DNA of 41,578 bases, taken from positions 1-41,578 of IMG/VR virus record IMGVR_UViG_3300003886_000017; one strand, 5' to 3'. The stretch is from a virus. Under the pieces are notes generated by a model. It saw only the letters and a program-made list of their open reading frames with translations. It did not search any database and had not been told where the DNA came from. The position numbers and the translations under genes are program-made. Shown here one piece after another: positions 41,567-41,578 of the stretch (position 1 is its first letter; the number at the start of each line of letters is the position of its first letter).

Positions 41567-41578
41567 ATCGTACTCCTT

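Noticed and set aside
1-41578. Prophage or temperate phage features (integrase, repressor, attachment sites)
   Set aside because: No tyrosine or serine recombinase, CI-like repressor or terminal direct repeats were seen; the layout is that of a lytic phage.
1-41578. tRNA genes or CRISPR arrays
   Set aside because: I saw no cloverleaf-like sequence with a conserved TTCRA arm and no regularly spaced direct repeats outside coding fibre repeats; a computational scan was not possible.

Overview
This window looks like most or all of the genome of a lytic, short-tailed (podovirus-like) dsDNA phage of the Caudoviricetes. It is AT-rich, almost gap-free, and split into two opposed blocks. Positions 64-25687 are all on the plus strand and encode packaging, virion and lysis proteins. 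Positions 25677-41470 are all on the minus strand and encode small early proteins, recombination and replication proteins. The short-tail assignment rests on a P22-sized portal, a gp4/gp11-like adaptor, a large beta-rich tail-tube/stopper protein, a run of ejection proteins ending in one of 1348 residues, and the absence of a tape measure, sheath or major tail protein. I see no integrase, repressor, tRNA, CRISPR array or insertion sequence. The host cannot be named; the consensus sigma-70 promoter and AGGAG-type ribosome sites fit most bacteria.

Plus strand, in order: small membrane and unknown proteins (64-1671), small and large terminase (1671-4030), portal, scaffold and major capsid protein with a strong terminator behind it (4023-8337), head/decoration and adaptor/stopper proteins (8360-11896), tail fibre and a cluster of small appendage proteins including a LamG-like domain and a beta-repeat protein (11929-17279), a lysis cassette with an M15-type peptidase (17263-18128), and ejection proteins with a sulfotransferase-like gene inserted among them (18216-25687).

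Minus strand, in transcription order from the right edge: a consensus promoter at 41538-41566, an unknown 107-residue protein, and then a complete ubiquitin-like conjugation cassette. The cassette holds a beta-grasp modifier (40789-41052), an E2-like protein with a Cys in the E2 context (39195-40697), a JAB/JAMM isopeptidase with every catalytic residue (38418-39146) and an E1/ThiF-like activating enzyme (37745-38414) interrupted by a frameshift at a (TA)4 tract. After it come a 35-residue membrane protein, an HNH endonuclease, a run of small unknown proteins, a Cas4-like nuclease, a Sak4-like ATPase, a probable ssDNA-binding protein, a ribbon-helix-helix protein, a RecD-like helicase, a uracil-glycosylase/DNA polymerase A fusion and a DUF3987-like helicase. 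The helicase collides with the end of the late block.

The ubiquitin-like cassette is the main point of interest. It is the promoter-proximal part of the early block, so it is likely to be made first in infection. Its gene order, modifier-E2-JAB-E1, is like that of the PRTRC cassettes of plasmids and islands as I recall them, but without their ParB and other partners. A possible transcription attenuator lies between modifier and E2. Its target is unknown.

No stretch above 300 bases lacks a gene. The longest gaps are 35537-35693 (a weak terminator-like hairpin, otherwise nothing seen) and 41471-41578 (the early promoter).
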